From assembly GCF_024266585.1 (NCBI RefSeq), contig NZ_CP100647.1, positions 1,345,001-1,409,000 on the forward strand: DNA of 64,000 bases. The letters are read 5' to 3'. Position 1 is the stretch's first letter; each line of letters starts with the position of its first letter. Positions 30,531-41,221 of this stretch are shown here, piece by piece. This stretch comes from Xanthomonas sacchari. GTDB lineage: Bacteria; Pseudomonadota; Gammaproteobacteria; Xanthomonadales; Xanthomonadaceae. The notes beneath the pieces were generated by a model, which saw nothing but the letters and a program-made list of their open reading frames with translations, did not search any database and was not told where the DNA came from. The position numbers and the translations under genes are program-made.

Positions 30531-31925
30531 TCAGCCCAGCCGCGGCAACAGGTTCAGCAGCAACACCATGCCCAGGCCGACCAGCGCCACGATGGACTGC
30601 ACCACCGAGATGGTCTTGGTGGCCTCGCCCATGCTCATGCCGAAGGATTCCTTCACCAGCCAGAAGCCGGCATGGTTGGCATAGTTGAAGAACAGCGAGC
30701 CGCAGCCGATCGACAGGGCCAGCAGCGGCAGGTTGAGGCTGGGCTCGGCGGCGCCGAGCGGCGCGAGCAATCCTGCGGCGCCCACCACGCCGACCGTGGC
30801 CGAGCCGGTGGAGACCGACAGCAGCATCGAGATCAGCCAGCCCAGCAACAGCGGCGACAGCGCCAGCTGCTGGCTCAGGCGCACGATCGCGTCGCCGACG
30901 TGGGCATCGGTGAGCACCTGCTGGAAGGCGCCGCCGCCGGCGATGATGAGCAGCACGCCGGCGATGGGTTTGACGCTGTCGCCCAGGGTCTTGCGCAGCG
31001 CCGCCGGCTCGCCCGGCCGCAGCACCAGCATGGCCAACAGCACGCCGAGCAGCATCGCGACGATGGGATGTCCGACGAAGGCGGCCACGTGCAGGGCCGG
31101 CGCGTCCTTGCGCAGCACCACCTCCGCCACGGCGTGGCACAGCATCAGCAGCGCCGGCGCCAGCGCGACCAGCAGGCCGCGGCCGAGTCCTGGCAGCGGT
31201 TGCGCGGGAGCGGCTGCGGCGGCGTCCGCGTCGTCGGCCGCGGCGTACTGCGCGAGCATCGCCGCGTCCGGCCGCGCCTGCAGGCGCGGCGCGATGAATC
31301 TGCCGTACAGCGGCCCGGCCAGGACGATGGCCGGGATCGCCGCGATGAAGCCGTAGAGCATGGTGGCGCCCACGCTGGTCTGCAGCGTGGCGATGGCGGT
31401 GAGCGGACCGGGGTGCGGCGGCACCATGCCGTGCATTGCCGCCAGCGCGGCGATGACCGGCACGCCGACGTAGGCGTAGGCCGAGCCGTCGCGGTAACCG
31501 CGCGCCTCCAGCTTGCGGGCCACGCCGAAGATCAGCGGCAGCAGGATCACCAGCCCCACCTCGAAGAACATGGGAATGCCGACGACGAAGGCGACGCAGG
31601 CCATCGCCCACGGCAGCGCCCGCGGCGAGGCCCGGCGCAGCAGGGCGTTGGCCAGCGCGTCGGTGACCCCGGCCTGGGCCAGCACCTTGCCCAGCATCGC
31701 GCCCAGCGCCACGACCAGCCCGACCGCGCCGAGCGTCTTGCCCGCGCCGTTGGCGACGGCATGCACCAGCGCGTCCAGCGGCATGCCGACGGCCAGTCCG
31801 GTGGCCAGCGACACCAGCAGCAGCGCCAGCAACGGATGCAGCTTGGGCCGGGCCACGATCAGCAGCACCAGGGCGAGGACGCTGAACAGCGCCACGGAAA
31901 GCAGATAGAGGTCGGTGGAGTGCAT
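30531..31925 (-). CDS. gluconate/H+ symporter, GntP family
   Basis: Inner-membrane permease of 464 residues with about 12-14 hydrophobic helices. Family landmarks are GAGKTLGAVGLVVALGAMLG, ASPRALPWAMACVAFVVGIP followed by MFFEVGLVILLPLIF, AMHGMVPPHPGPLTAI, AGGGAFQQVLTDAHVGD, and STGSATVGVVGAAGLLAP. The final third has FFNYANHAGFWLVKESFGMS. GntP members carry gluconate or related sugar acids with protons. The ATG at 31925 gives MHSTDLYLLSVALFS; the longer frame is Arg/Pro-rich and unlikely. No gluconate kinase or dehydratase is adjacent, so the substrate is inferred only from family. Confidence 0.92.
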   Translation of the reverse strand: MHSTDLYLLSVALFSVLALVLLIVARPKLHPLLALLLVSLATGLAVGMPLDALVHAVANGAGKTLGAVGLVVALGAMLGKVLAQAGVTDALANALLRRASPRALPWAMACVAFVVGIPMFFEVGLVILLPLIFGVARKLEARGYRDGSAYAYVGVPVIAALAAMHGMVPPHPGPLTAIATLQTSVGATMLYGFIAAIPAIVLAGPLYGRFIAPRLQARPDAAMLAQYAAADDADAAAAAPAQPLPGLGRGLLVALAPALLMLCHAVAEVVLRKDAPALHVAAFVGHPIVAMLLGVLLAMLVLRPGEPAALRKTLGDSVKPIAGVLLIIAGGGAFQQVLTDAHVGDAIVRLSQQLALSPLLLGWLISMLLSVSTGSATVGVVGAAGLLAPLGAAEPSLNLPLLALSIGCGSLFFNYANHAGFWLVKESFGMSMGEATKTISVVQSIVALVGLGMVLLLNLLPRLG

Positions 31926-32193
31926 GAAAAGGAGCGCGTTGCCGTCAGTGCCGGAGGCCAAGCTTAGCGTGCCGGTGCGCGGCGGCCGTGCCGTGACCGC
32001 GGGGCGGGGCGGAACGCGTTGCATCGCGCGTCCGTGCGCGTGGAGAGAGGAAGGAGGGATTGGTGAGGGCGTCTGCTGCGGTTGCCCGCCCTGTCGGGCG
32101 CTGACGGGGAATCGGTGCCGGTGCGATCGTGCGTGGCCGCGGCGCGCGGTAGCGTCGCGACGATGGAACGGCGAGGGCACCTGGCGTTGCGCT

Positions 32194-32199
32194 TACACT
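32194..32199 (+). promoter_or_regulatory. -10 element of a probably leaderless gene
   Basis: TACACT ends 6 bases before the ATG of the small kinase gene, and no ribosome site is present. Confidence 0.35.
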
Positions 32200-32205
32200 T
32201 CCGCG

Positions 32206-32868
32206 ATGCCTGTCGCCCCCTCCCGTCCCGTGCAGATCCTCAAGTCCGACAGCTTCGGCCGCATCCTGTTGCTGGGCGAAGGCGAGGCGCGCCTGGTCCG
32301 CCGCGACCTCACCGCCTCGCCGTGGTGGCTGCGGCTGCCGGCGTGGTGGCTGGCGCGGCGCGAGGCCCTCGCCCTGCGGCACCTGGACGGCATGGCGGCG
32401 ACGCCGCAATTGCGCGGCTGGGACGGCACCTTCCTGGATCGCAGCTACCTGGACGGCGCGGCGATGTACCAGCGGCCGCCGCGCGGCGACCTGGCCTATT
32501 TCCGCGCCGCGCGGCGCCTGCTGCAGCAGGTGCACCGGCGCGGGGTGGCGCACAACGACCTGGCCAAGGAGGCGAACTGGCTGGTGCTGGCGGACGGCAG
32601 CCCGGCGCTGATCGATTTCCAGCTCGCCGTGCGCGGCGCACCGCGCTCGCGCTGGATGCGCCTGCTGGCGCGCGAGGACCTGCGCCACCTGCTCAAGCAC
32701 AAGCGCATGTACTGCGCGCACGCCCTGACCCCGGTCGAACGGCGCCTGCTCAAGCGTCATTCCTGGGTGCGTGAACTGTGGTTCGCCAGCGGCAAGCCGG
32801 TGTACCGCTTCGTGACCCGGCGCCTGCTCAAGTGGGAGGACAACGAGGGGCAGGGGCCGAAGCCCTGA
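32206..32868 (+). CDS. small RIO/WaaP-like protein kinase
   Basis: Protein of 220 residues with a minimal kinase-like core: a catalytic loop of the form HNDLAKEANWLV (HxD...N) and the metal-binding DFQ in ALIDFQLAVRG. The N-lobe is short (GEGEARLVRRDL, with EAL as the possible Glu helix). Such proteins group with RIO and lipopolysaccharide-core kinases; the substrate here, sugar or protein, is not evident. The ATG at 32206 sits 6 bases after TACACT with no ribosome site, so the mRNA may be leaderless. An inverted-repeat spacer and an SDR gene follow on the same strand. Confidence 0.7.
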   Translation: MPVAPSRPVQILKSDSFGRILLLGEGEARLVRRDLTASPWWLRLPAWWLARREALALRHLDGMAATPQLRGWDGTFLDRSYLDGAAMYQRPPRGDLAYFRAARRLLQQVHRRGVAHNDLAKEANWLVLADGSPALIDFQLAVRGAPRSRWMRLLAREDLRHLLKHKRMYCAHALTPVERRLLKRHSWVRELWFASGKPVYRFVTRRLLKWEDNEGQGPKP

Positions 32869-32876
32869 ACGGCCGG

Positions 32877-33007
32877 GAGTGGGGAATGGAGAATGGGGAA
32901 TGGAAAAAGCGGAGCGCGTGTGCGTCTGGTCTGACGGGCGCGCGGCGAGAAGGCGTTAAGCTTTTCCCATTCCCGATTCCCGATTCCCGATTCTCCATTC
33001 CCACTCC
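32877..33007. repeat. G/A-rich inverted repeat pair
   Basis: Left arm of GGGGAATGG-type units (about 32877-32909) and right arm of CCCGATTCCC-type units (32960-33007) can pair imperfectly around a 50-base spacer. The right arm ends one base before the SDR start codon. Same family as the pairs at 54713, 56451 and 57194. Confidence 0.65.
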
Positions 33008-33008
33008 A

Positions 33009-33824
33009 ATGACCCTCAAAGGCAAAACCCTCTTCATCACCGGCGCCTCGCGCGGCATCGGGCTGGCGATCGCGCTGCGGGCGGCGCGCGATGGCGCCAA
33101 TGTGGCGATCGCGGCGAAGTCGGCGGTGCCCAATCCCAAGCTGCCGGGCACCATCCACAGCGCGGCGGCGGCGGTGGAGGCGGCCGGTGGGCGCGCGCTG
33201 GCGCTCAAGTGCGATATCCGCGAAGAGGAACAGGTGCATGCGGCGGTGGCGGCGACGGTCGCGGCCTTCGGTGGCATCGACATCCTGGTCAACAACGCCA
33301 GCGCGATCTGGCTGCGCGGTGCGCTGGAGACGCCGATGAAGCGCTTCGACCTGATGCAGCAGGTCAACGCGCGCGGCAGCTTCCTGTGCGCGCAGGCCTG
33401 CCTGCCGCATCTGCTGCGCAGCGCCAATCCGCACATCCTGACCCTGGCGCCGCCGCCGTCGCTGGACCCGAAGTGGTGGGCGCCGCATACCGGCTACACT
33501 CTGGCGAAGATGGGCATGAGCCTGGTCACCCTGGGCCTGGCCGGCGAGTTCGGCCCGCAGGGCGTGGCGGTCAATGCGCTGTGGCCGCGCACGCTGATCG
33601 CCACCGAGGCGCTGAACATGATCCCCGGCGTCGATGCCGGCAACGGCCGCCGCCCGGAGATCATGGCCGACGCCGCGCACGCCGTGCTGACCCGGCCGGC
33701 CGCCGGGTTCTACGGCCAGTTCCTGATCGACGACGCGGTGCTGGCGGAGGCCGGCGTCCACGATCTGTCCGGTTATGCGCAGGACCCGTCGCAGCCGTTG
33801 CTGCCGGACCTGTTTCTGGATTGA
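33009..33824 (+). CDS. short-chain dehydrogenase/reductase (HSDL2-like)
   Basis: NAD(P)-dependent oxidoreductase of 271 residues. The Rossmann motif GASRGIG is at residues 12-18, NNAS follows at the fourth strand, and the active-site YTLAK motif is present. Text such as DPKWWAPHTGYTLAKMGMSL and MIPGVDAGNGRRPEIMADAA is characteristic of the HSDL2-like branch. The position of the usual catalytic Ser reads LAPPPSL, so the exact Ser is unclear. There is no ribosome site before the ATG; an inverted-repeat arm abuts it. Substrate unknown; related proteins act on lipid-derived alcohols or ketones. Confidence 0.85.
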   Translation: MTLKGKTLFITGASRGIGLAIALRAARDGANVAIAAKSAVPNPKLPGTIHSAAAAVEAAGGRALALKCDIREEEQVHAAVAATVAAFGGIDILVNNASAIWLRGALETPMKRFDLMQQVNARGSFLCAQACLPHLLRSANPHILTLAPPPSLDPKWWAPHTGYTLAKMGMSLVTLGLAGEFGPQGVAVNALWPRTLIATEALNMIPGVDAGNGRRPEIMADAAHAVLTRPAAGFYGQFLIDDAVLAEAGVHDLSGYAQDPSQPLLPDLFLD

Positions 33825-34002
33825 TGCCCGGCGTTGCCGGGTACGCCGCGGTCACGCGGTTCGGACGCGGGAGGCGTCGATTGGGTGGTCGCAACGCGCC
33901 GCGCCGCATGCGAGCGCCGCGCTGCAAAAACGCGTTGTTCCACCCGATCGCGGTCGGTGCCGCAATGGCGGAGTGCGGCGCGGCTATGCTGCCGGGGTCT
34001 TC

Positions 34003-35178
34003 ATGCCACCGCCGCCCATGCCCGCTCCTGTCGCCGTCGCCCTGCCGCGTGTTCCCGCGTCCCGCCATGCCATCCATGCCGATCTCAGCGATAACGAGCG
34101 CCACCTGCTCGATCGCCTGCGCCTGGCCGGTACCGCCACCCGCGCCGATCTCAGCCGCAGCACCGGGCTGACCGTGCAGTCGGCGGTGCGCCTGGTGGAC
34201 GCACTGGCCGAGCGCGGCCTGGTCGCGATCGGCGCGTCGCTGGCGCATGCCGGCCGCGGCAAGCCGGGGGCGGGCATCGCGCTCAATCCCGGCTACGGCC
34301 ACACCGTCGGCTACGCGATCGCGACCGATGCGCTGTCGCTGGCGCTGCTGGACTTCAGCGGCCAGATCCGCGCCACCGCCGAGCATGCGCTGCGCTCGAC
34401 CGAGCCGGCCGCGCTGCTGGCGCAGTTGCGCGAGGCCGATGCGGCGCTGACCGCGGCGGCCGGCGCCGGGCTCGGTCCGCGCCTGGGCGCGGGCGTGGCG
34501 ATGACCGGCTTCTTCGTCGAGGATGGCGTGCACATGAACCCGCCCGAGCCGCTGCGCGCGCTGGGCGAGCTGTCGATCGGCGACTGGCTGGCCGAGGCGC
34601 TGGCGCTGCCGGTGTGGGTGGACAACGACGGCACGGTGGCGGCGGCGGGCGAGAGCCTGCTCGGCATCGGCCGCCAGTACCGCGATTTCGCCTATCTGCA
34701 CTTCAACTACGGCCTGGGCGGCGGCGTGGTGATCGACGGTGCCTGCCTGCGCGGGGCGCACGGCAACGCCGGCGAGTTCGCCGGCATGCTGCCGCAGCAG
34801 GGGCTGGAGCGCGGCACATTGGAGCTGTTGCGGCAACTGCTGGCCGAGGACGGCATCGCGCTGCCCGACATCCGCGCGCTGTTGGCGGCCTACGATCCGG
34901 CGTGGCCGGCGATCGAGCGCTGGATCGCGCGGGTGGCACCGGGCCTGTCGCTGATCGTGTCGGCGATCGTGGCGATCTTCGATCCGCCGGCGGTGGTGTT
35001 CGGCGGGCGCATGCCGCGCGAGCTGGCGACGCGGCTGATTCCGCGCGTGCGCATCGACAATCAGCCGCGCCGCGGCCAGGCGCGGCCGTTGCCGTTGCTG
35101 CTGCCGGCCGCCGCCACCGCCGATGCCAGCGCGGTGGGCGCGGCGGCGCTGCCGCTGAAGGCCTGCTATTTCCGCTGA
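34003..35178 (+). CDS. ROK-family protein with N-terminal HTH
   Basis: Probable sugar-responsive repressor of 391 residues. The N-terminal winged helix is [20 protein letters not shown] (about residues 46-65), followed by a ROK/actin-like ATPase domain with [18 protein letters not shown] and [21 protein letters not shown]. The zinc motif of catalytic ROK kinases (CxCGxxGC) is absent: after GEFAGM the sequence has no Cys. This favours a regulator over a kinase. Two ATGs are possible (34003, 34018). TATGCT lies 12 bases before the first. No sugar gene is adjacent, so the effector is unknown. Confidence 0.82.
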   Translation: MPPPPMPAPVAVALPRVPASRHAIHADLSDNERHLLDRLRLAGTATRADLSRSTGLTVQSAVRLVDALAERGLVAIGASLAHAGRGKPGAGIALNPGYGHTVGYAIATDALSLALLDFSGQIRATAEHALRSTEPAALLAQLREADAALTAAAGAGLGPRLGAGVAMTGFFVEDGVHMNPPEPLRALGELSIGDWLAEALALPVWVDNDGTVAAAGESLLGIGRQYRDFAYLHFNYGLGGGVVIDGACLRGAHGNAGEFAGMLPQQGLERGTLELLRQLLAEDGIALPDIRALLAAYDPAWPAIERWIARVAPGLSLIVSAIVAIFDPPAVVFGGRMPRELATRLIPRVRIDNQPRRGQARPLPLLLPAAATADASAVGAAALPLKACYFR

Positions 35179-35293
35179 ACCGGTCCCGCCACGGCGTCGC
35201 CGTGCCTGCACGCCGGCAGCGCTACCCTGTGCGCCCTCTGCGCGCGCCATCGCGGCATGGCGCCCCCCATCCCCCACCCTCGGAGCTGTCACG

Positions 35294-35716
35294 ATGAAAT
35301 ACCTGCACGCCATGATCCGCGTCCACGACCTGGAGAAGACCAGCACGTTCTTCACCGAGGGCCTGGGCCTGCACGAGACCCGCCGCGTCGAGAACGAAGC
35401 CGGCAAGTTCACCCTGGTGTACTTCGGCGCCCCCGAGAACCCGGAGGCCGAAGTCGAGCTGACCTACAACTGGGGCTCGGACGAGGACTACGGCAGCGCC
35501 CGCAACTTCGGTCACCTGGCCTTCGAGGTCGACGACATCTACGCCCTCTGCGCGCACCTGCAGTCGCTCGGCGTGACCATCAACCGTCCGCCGCGCGACG
35601 GGCGCATGGCCTTCGTGCGCAGCCCCGACCTGATCTCGATCGAGCTGCTGCAGAAGGGCGGGGCGCTGGCGCCGGCCGAGCCGTGGGCGTCGATGCCGAA
35701 CACCGGCGTCTGGTAA
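35294..35716 (+). CDS. gloA: lactoylglutathione lyase (glyoxalase I)
   Basis: Converts the glutathione hemithioacetal of methylglyoxal to S-lactoylglutathione. The 140-residue product has the two beta-alpha-beta-beta-beta modules and the four metal ligands expected for the Ni-type bacterial enzyme: His5 ([10 protein letters not shown]), Glu in EVELTYNWG, His in [16 protein letters not shown] and Glu in [21 protein letters not shown] precedes the ATG. It lies 127 bases upstream of argD, which has its own promoter. Confidence 0.94.
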   Translation: MKYLHAMIRVHDLEKTSTFFTEGLGLHETRRVENEAGKFTLVYFGAPENPEAEVELTYNWGSDEDYGSARNFGHLAFEVDDIYALCAHLQSLGVTINRPPRDGRMAFVRSPDLISIELLQKGGALAPAEPWASMPNTGVW

Positions 35717-35807
35717 ACGCGGCCAGCGCCCCCGCTGTGCCGTCCGCCGCGCGCGAGGTGCTGCCGGTGGCGCCGTCGCCGACCGCCGCGCCTGCCGCGG
35801 CGGTCTC

Positions 35808-35813
35808 TATAAT
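35808..35813 (+). promoter_or_regulatory. consensus -10 (TATAAT) of argD
   Basis: Exact TATAAT, 30 bases before the argD ATG. Transcription should begin near 35820, giving a short leader. No clear -35 is seen at the expected distance. Confidence 0.5.
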
Positions 35814-35843
35814 CGGTGCTTTCTCCACCGCAGGATTCCCTCG

Positions 35844-37076
<1,233 letters not shown>

Positions 37077-37442
37077 GTCGATCGGCGCGCGCGGCAGTCG
37101 GCAGGTCGTGCGGCAACGACGATGCCGCACGGGTTGCGTGCGTGAGCGCGATCGGCCTTCGGCTGCCGGGAAGCGGTTTTTTGCCTGCGCAACGCCAGGC
37201 GCAGAAGCACTCCCGGACGTCATGCCCGCGCTACGCGCGGGTCGCGGGCAGGATGGGAATTCTCGGCAGGCGCATCCATGCGCCTGCCGACACGAGGCGC
37301 TGACTGCGCGCCGCCGCTGCGGGGCGTGATCCGACCCGCGCGCCGTGCCGCGCGGGCGACAGCCACCCCCATCAACAACACGCGTGCGCAATCGCCGGTC
37401 GCTGCGGCAGTGGCCGCTGTTCCGCGCGCGTGGCCTCGGTGC
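37077..37442. other. convergent gene spacer
   Basis: Between argD (plus) and the HAD gene (minus). It contains the hairpin at 37263 and otherwise nothing I recognise; open frames here lack protein character. Confidence 0.45.
37263..37290. terminator. perfect palindrome between convergent genes
   Basis: TCGGCAGGCGCAT with ATGCGCCTGCCGA separated by CC: a 13-bp inverted repeat. It may end transcription from both sides. It has no T-run. Confidence 0.4.
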
Positions 37443-38069
37443 CTATGCCAGGCCGTGCCGTGCCAGCGCGCGGCGCACCGCGCGCGCACCGCTGGCTGTT
37501 TCCGCGCGCATGCCGATGGCGCGGGCGCCGCGCACGTTGACGAACAGGTCGTCGAGGAACAGCGCGTGCCGCGGGGCGACGCCGAAGTGGTCGAGCGCAC
37601 GCCGATAGACCTCGGCCTGCGGCTTGCGCCCGCCCAGCGTGCCGCTGCACAGCACCCGGCCCTGCAGCAACGGAAACAGCGCCGGCACGATCTGCGCGAT
37701 CGCCTGGGCCATCAGCGCGCCGTTGTTGGTCAGAACGCCGATGTCGATGCTGCCGGCCAGTGCCAGGACGCGCTCGACCACGCCGGGATCGCCGCGGCTG
37801 GCGACGACGCGCGCGGCGATCCAGTCGGCCTCGCGCAGCTGCCTGCCCAGGCCCTGCCCGAGCCGTTGCAGGTAGTCGGTGGTGGCGATCTCGCCGCCGT
37901 CGTAGGCGGTTTCCAGTCCGGACGCGAACAGCACCTGCCGCACCTGTGCCGGTTCGCAGCCGCACTGCTCGGCCAGGCAGGCGATACGCGCCGCGCGGGT
38001 ATACCCGGCCAGCACGCCGTCGAAATCGAGCAGCAGCAGGCGCGGGCGCGGCTGGGTCAACGCGGCCAT
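37443..38069 (-). CDS. HAD-superfamily phosphatase
   Basis: Cytoplasmic hydrolase of 208 residues. HAD motif I is LLLDFDGVLAG (nucleophile Asp and acid/base Asp), motif II is GVLTNNG, the Lys of motif III lies in GGRKPQAEVYRRAL, and motif IV is HALFLDDLFVNV. The cap between motifs I and II is alpha-helical (subfamily IA). The substrate is not predictable. The ATG at 38069 is chosen as the first Met before the nucleophile motif. It is divergent from the TonB receptor that opens the amine-oxidation locus, with 279 bases between. Confidence 0.86.
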   Translation of the reverse strand: MAALTQPRPRLLLLDFDGVLAGYTRAARIACLAEQCGCEPAQVRQVLFASGLETAYDGGEIATTDYLQRLGQGLGRQLREADWIAARVVASRGDPGVVERVLALAGSIDIGVLTNNGALMAQAIAQIVPALFPLLQGRVLCSGTLGGRKPQAEVYRRALDHFGVAPRHALFLDDLFVNVRGARAIGMRAETASGARAVRRALARHGLA

Positions 38070-38199
38070 GGCGCGGGCGGCGGTACGCAAGGGCGGTACT
38101 GGGGCATGCGACGGGTCGTAGGTGGGGGCACCCGAGATTAACCCAGTCCCCGCCGCGGCGAACGCGGCTACCCGCGCGGTGCCGCCGGTCGCGCGCGGC

Positions 38200-38263
38200 C
38201 CACCCGCATGCGGCCCACCTACCCCTCGACTGCGGCCGCTCGCCGCACCTCCCTGGCTATGGT
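38200..38263 (+). promoter_or_regulatory. CTACCC-type activator sites plus -10 upstream of TonB receptor
   Basis: CCACCC (38200-38205) and CTACCC (38219-38224) have starts 19 bp apart. After 33 bp comes TATGGT (38258-38263) as the -10. No -35 consensus is present, as expected for an activator-dependent promoter. A further CTACCC lies at 38168-38173. The identical geometry occurs at 41137 and 50153. Confidence 0.65.
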
Positions 38264-38348
38264 TCCTTCGCGCCGCGTTCACGGCGTCGCCGGTCGGGGG
38301 ACAGGTGCGTTTCCACGCGATATCCACGTCATCCAGGGGGTCTTGGGC

Positions 38349-41045
38349 ATGAGCAAGCGATTGAAGACGCATCGTCTGGCGGAGTCGGTGCGCAGGGGGC
38401 TGGGGAACGCCGGGCATCGCCACGGAACCGCCACGCTGGCGCTGTTGCTGGCCGCCACGCAGGCGCTGCCGGCGCTGGCCGAACAAGGGGACGACCAGGC
38501 CACGACGCTGGATGCGATCACGGTCATTTCGACCGGCACGCGCAAGGCCAACATGGCGGTGACCGACAGCCCGGCGCCGATCCAGCTGGTCAGCGCGCAG
38601 ATGCTCAAGCAGTCGGCCGCGCCGGACCTGATCAACGCCATCGCCAACCAGGTGCCGTCCTACAACGCCAACCAGACCGGCAACGACATGGCCAGCCAGA
38701 CGCTCACCGCCAGTCTGCGCAACCTCTCGCCCAACCACACGCTGGTGCTGGTCAACGGCAAGCGCCGCCACATCACCTCCAACGTCAACACCACCACCGG
38801 CGCGGCGTCGGCGGACCTGTCGTTCATCCCGGCCGCGGCCATCGACCACGTGGAAGTGCTGACCGACGGCGCCGCGGCGCTGTACGGCTCGGACGCGATC
38901 GCCGGCGTCATCAACATCATCCTGAAGAAGAACCACGAAGGCGGCGAGGTGGATGCCGGCTACGCCGGCTACAAGGACGGTGGCGGCGGCACCGATTCGT
39001 GGGGCGGCAACATCGGCTTCGGCAGCGACGCGGCGTACTTCAGCCTCAGCGCCGAGGTCGAGAACCGCAAGACCGTGTACCGGCTCGGCTCCTACAGCTA
39101 CGCCGACTGCGTGGCCAACTACGCCGACTGCTCGGCGGTCAATCCGAGCATGGCCGAGTTCCTCGCCGACGACGTGCGCGGCATGACCCTCAACCCGCGC
39201 TTTCCCAACGTCAACGCCTGGCTCAATCCGCCGGAAGTGCACCGCAAAGTGCTGTTCTTCAACTCCGGCGCGGTGCTCAGCGACACGCTCGAGTTCTACG
39301 CGTTCGGCAGCTTCGGCAAGAAGACCGCGCAGTCGGAGGAGAATTACCGGCGTCCCAGCCAGGACGGCGGCTATGTCGATCCGGCGACCGGTGCGGTCAG
39401 CCACAAGTACCCGCTGGGCTTCAATCCGTCCGAGGCCTCCGACGAGGTCGACTACGAGCTCACTGCCGGCCTGAAGGGCGTGCTGGCCGACTGGTCCTGG
39501 GATTTCTCCAGCAGCTACGGCAAGAACAAGATGGACGTGTACACGCTGAACTCGATGAACTTCAGCCTGTGGCAGGAGGACGGCTACTCGCCCGAGGATT
39601 TCTACGACGGCAGCTTCTGGGCCAGCCAGTGGACCACCAACCTCAACGCCACCCACGATTTCGAGGTCGGCCTGTCGCAGCCGCTGACCTTCAACGCCGG
39701 CATCGAATACCGCCGCGACCGCTACGGCATCGATGCGGGCGATCCGACCTCGTACTACGGCGCCGGCGCGTCTTCCTTCCCCGGCTACAACCCGTTGTTC
39801 AACACCGGCTCCTACAGCCGCCACAGCTACGCCGCCTATGCCGACGTGGTGTTCAACCCGACCGAGAAGTGGCTGCTGGACGTGGCCGGACGCTACGAAA
39901 ACTACAGCGACTTCGGCAGCAAGGTGGTCGGCAAGCTGACCACCCGCTTCGACATCAGCGACACGTTCGCGGTGCGCGCCACCGCCAGCACCGGCTTCCG
40001 TGCGCCGACCCTGCAGGAAGGCTACTACTCGGCGGTGCAGGTCGGCCCGACCAGCGCCACCCCGACGCTGCAGCCCAACAGCGCGGCCGCCGCCGCGCTG
40101 GGCTTCGGCAGCCTGAAGCCGGAGACCAGCACCAACTACAGCCTGGGCTTCGTGTTCCGGCCGATGTCCAACTTCGACAGCACGCTCGACTTCTACCGCA
40201 TCACCATCTCCGATCGCATCGGTGTGGGGACCTTCGAATACTCCCGCGCCGGCGAGCCGGGCGACACCAACGGCGACGGCGTCCCCGACGCGACCTACAA
40301 CACCGCGCTGGGCCAGGCCCTGGTCGACTTCGGCTACCTGGGCGGCATCGATCCGTCCGCGCCGGGCGGCTCGCTCGACGCCACCGCGCGCCAGAACATC
40401 TCCGTGGCGATCTTCAACAATTCGCTCAAGACCCGCAGCAGTGGCGTGGACTGGGTGACCAACTACGTCAGCGAGTTCGACTGGGGCTCGATCGACTGGA
40501 TCCTGGCGGCCAACTACAACAAGACCGAGGTGCTCGACGCCAAGCCGGCACCGCAGGTGCTCGGCGGCGCCACCATGTACAGCGCGGCGACGCTGATCAA
40601 CCTGGAGAAGAACGCGCCGCAGTACCGGGTCAACCTCGGCGCCACCTTCAACATCGGCAAGTTCAGCCTGCGCGTGACCGAGGCGATCTACGGGCCGCAG
40701 TACCAGTTGGTCACGCCGTACGACGACTGGAACGGCGAGATCTTCCCGGCCAGCGTGCTGAGCAAGCTCGACGTGGTCGACGTCAACGGCGCGCCGTACT
40801 ACAAACAGGAGATCGGCACGCTGGCGCTGACCAACGTCGAGCTGACCTACCGGCCCACCGATCGGCTCACGGTCAGCATCGGCGCCGACAACGTGTTCAA
40901 CAAGTACCCGGACAAGATCCCGGCGGCGGCCTACAACTACCTCGAGAAGAACTACCTGAGCTACTACAACTCGCCGTACCTGACCGGCAGCCCGATCGGT
41001 TACTTCGGCGCGCGCTACTACGCCAAGCTCACCTACCGCTTCTGA
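38349..41045 (+). CDS. TonB-dependent receptor of the amine-oxidation locus
   Basis: Outer-membrane transporter of 898 residues. A long N-terminal signal region (MSKRLKTHRLAESVRRGLGN, then ATLALLLAATQALPALAEQ) is followed by a TonB-box-like LDAITVISTGTRK. The plug domain has HTLVLVNGKRRHITSNVN and IDHVEVLTDGAAALYGSDAI, and the barrel ends AKLTYRF. AGGGGG precedes the ATG at 38349; the longer frame has no signal character. Its promoter has the same site pattern as the oxidase operon that follows 177 bases downstream. It probably imports the compound that the operon oxidises; the substrate is not known. Confidence 0.92.
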   Translation: MSKRLKTHRLAESVRRGLGNAGHRHGTATLALLLAATQALPALAEQGDDQATTLDAITVISTGTRKANMAVTDSPAPIQLVSAQMLKQSAAPDLINAIANQVPSYNANQTGNDMASQTLTASLRNLSPNHTLVLVNGKRRHITSNVNTTTGAASADLSFIPAAAIDHVEVLTDGAAALYGSDAIAGVINIILKKNHEGGEVDAGYAGYKDGGGGTDSWGGNIGFGSDAAYFSLSAEVENRKTVYRLGSYSYADCVANYADCSAVNPSMAEFLADDVRGMTLNPRFPNVNAWLNPPEVHRKVLFFNSGAVLSDTLEFYAFGSFGKKTAQSEENYRRPSQDGGYVDPATGAVSHKYPLGFNPSEASDEVDYELTAGLKGVLADWSWDFSSSYGKNKMDVYTLNSMNFSLWQEDGYSPEDFYDGSFWASQWTTNLNATHDFEVGLSQPLTFNAGIEYRRDRYGIDAGDPTSYYGAGASSFPGYNPLFNTGSYSRHSYAAYADVVFNPTEKWLLDVAGRYENYSDFGSKVVGKLTTRFDISDTFAVRATASTGFRAPTLQEGYYSAVQVGPTSATPTLQPNSAAAAALGFGSLKPETSTNYSLGFVFRPMSNFDSTLDFYRITISDRIGVGTFEYSRAGEPGDTNGDGVPDATYNTALGQALVDFGYLGGIDPSAPGGSLDATARQNISVAIFNNSLKTRSSGVDWVTNYVSEFDWGSIDWILAANYNKTEVLDAKPAPQVLGGATMYSAATLINLEKNAPQYRVNLGATFNIGKFSLRVTEAIYGPQYQLVTPYDDWNGEIFPASVLSKLDVVDVNGAPYYKQEIGTLALTNVELTYRPTDRLTVSIGADNVFNKYPDKIPAAAYNYLEKNYLSYYNSPYLTGSPIGYFGARYYAKLTYRF

Positions 41046-41060
41046 CCGCCATGGCGCGCA

Positions 41061-41100
41061 AGCCCCTCTCCCCCCGGGGGAGGGGTTGGGGGTAAGGGGC
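41061..41100. repeat. interspersed CCCCTCTCCC palindrome
   Basis: AGCCCCTCTCCCCCCGGGGG followed by AGGGGTTGGGG: the same element as the two copies at 53541. It directly follows the receptor gene and precedes the activator sites of the oxidase operon. Confidence 0.7.
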
Positions 41101-41136
41101 CGGCCGCCGCCGCACCCCCACCCACCACCCGCGCAC

Positions 41137-41200
41137 CTACCCGCCCCATCGCGGCCTACCCGCCACCTCCGATCCGCGCCGCCGCCGCGACGGCTATGGT
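41137..41200 (+). promoter_or_regulatory. CTACCC-type activator sites plus -10 of the oxidase operon
   Basis: CTACCC at 41137-41142 and 41156-41161 (starts 19 bp apart), then 33 bp to TATGGT (41195-41200). This geometry is identical to 38200 and 50153. The oxidase ATG follows 21 bases after the -10, so the leader is short. Confidence 0.7.
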
Positions 41201-41221
41201 CGATCCGCCATCCGCGAGACG

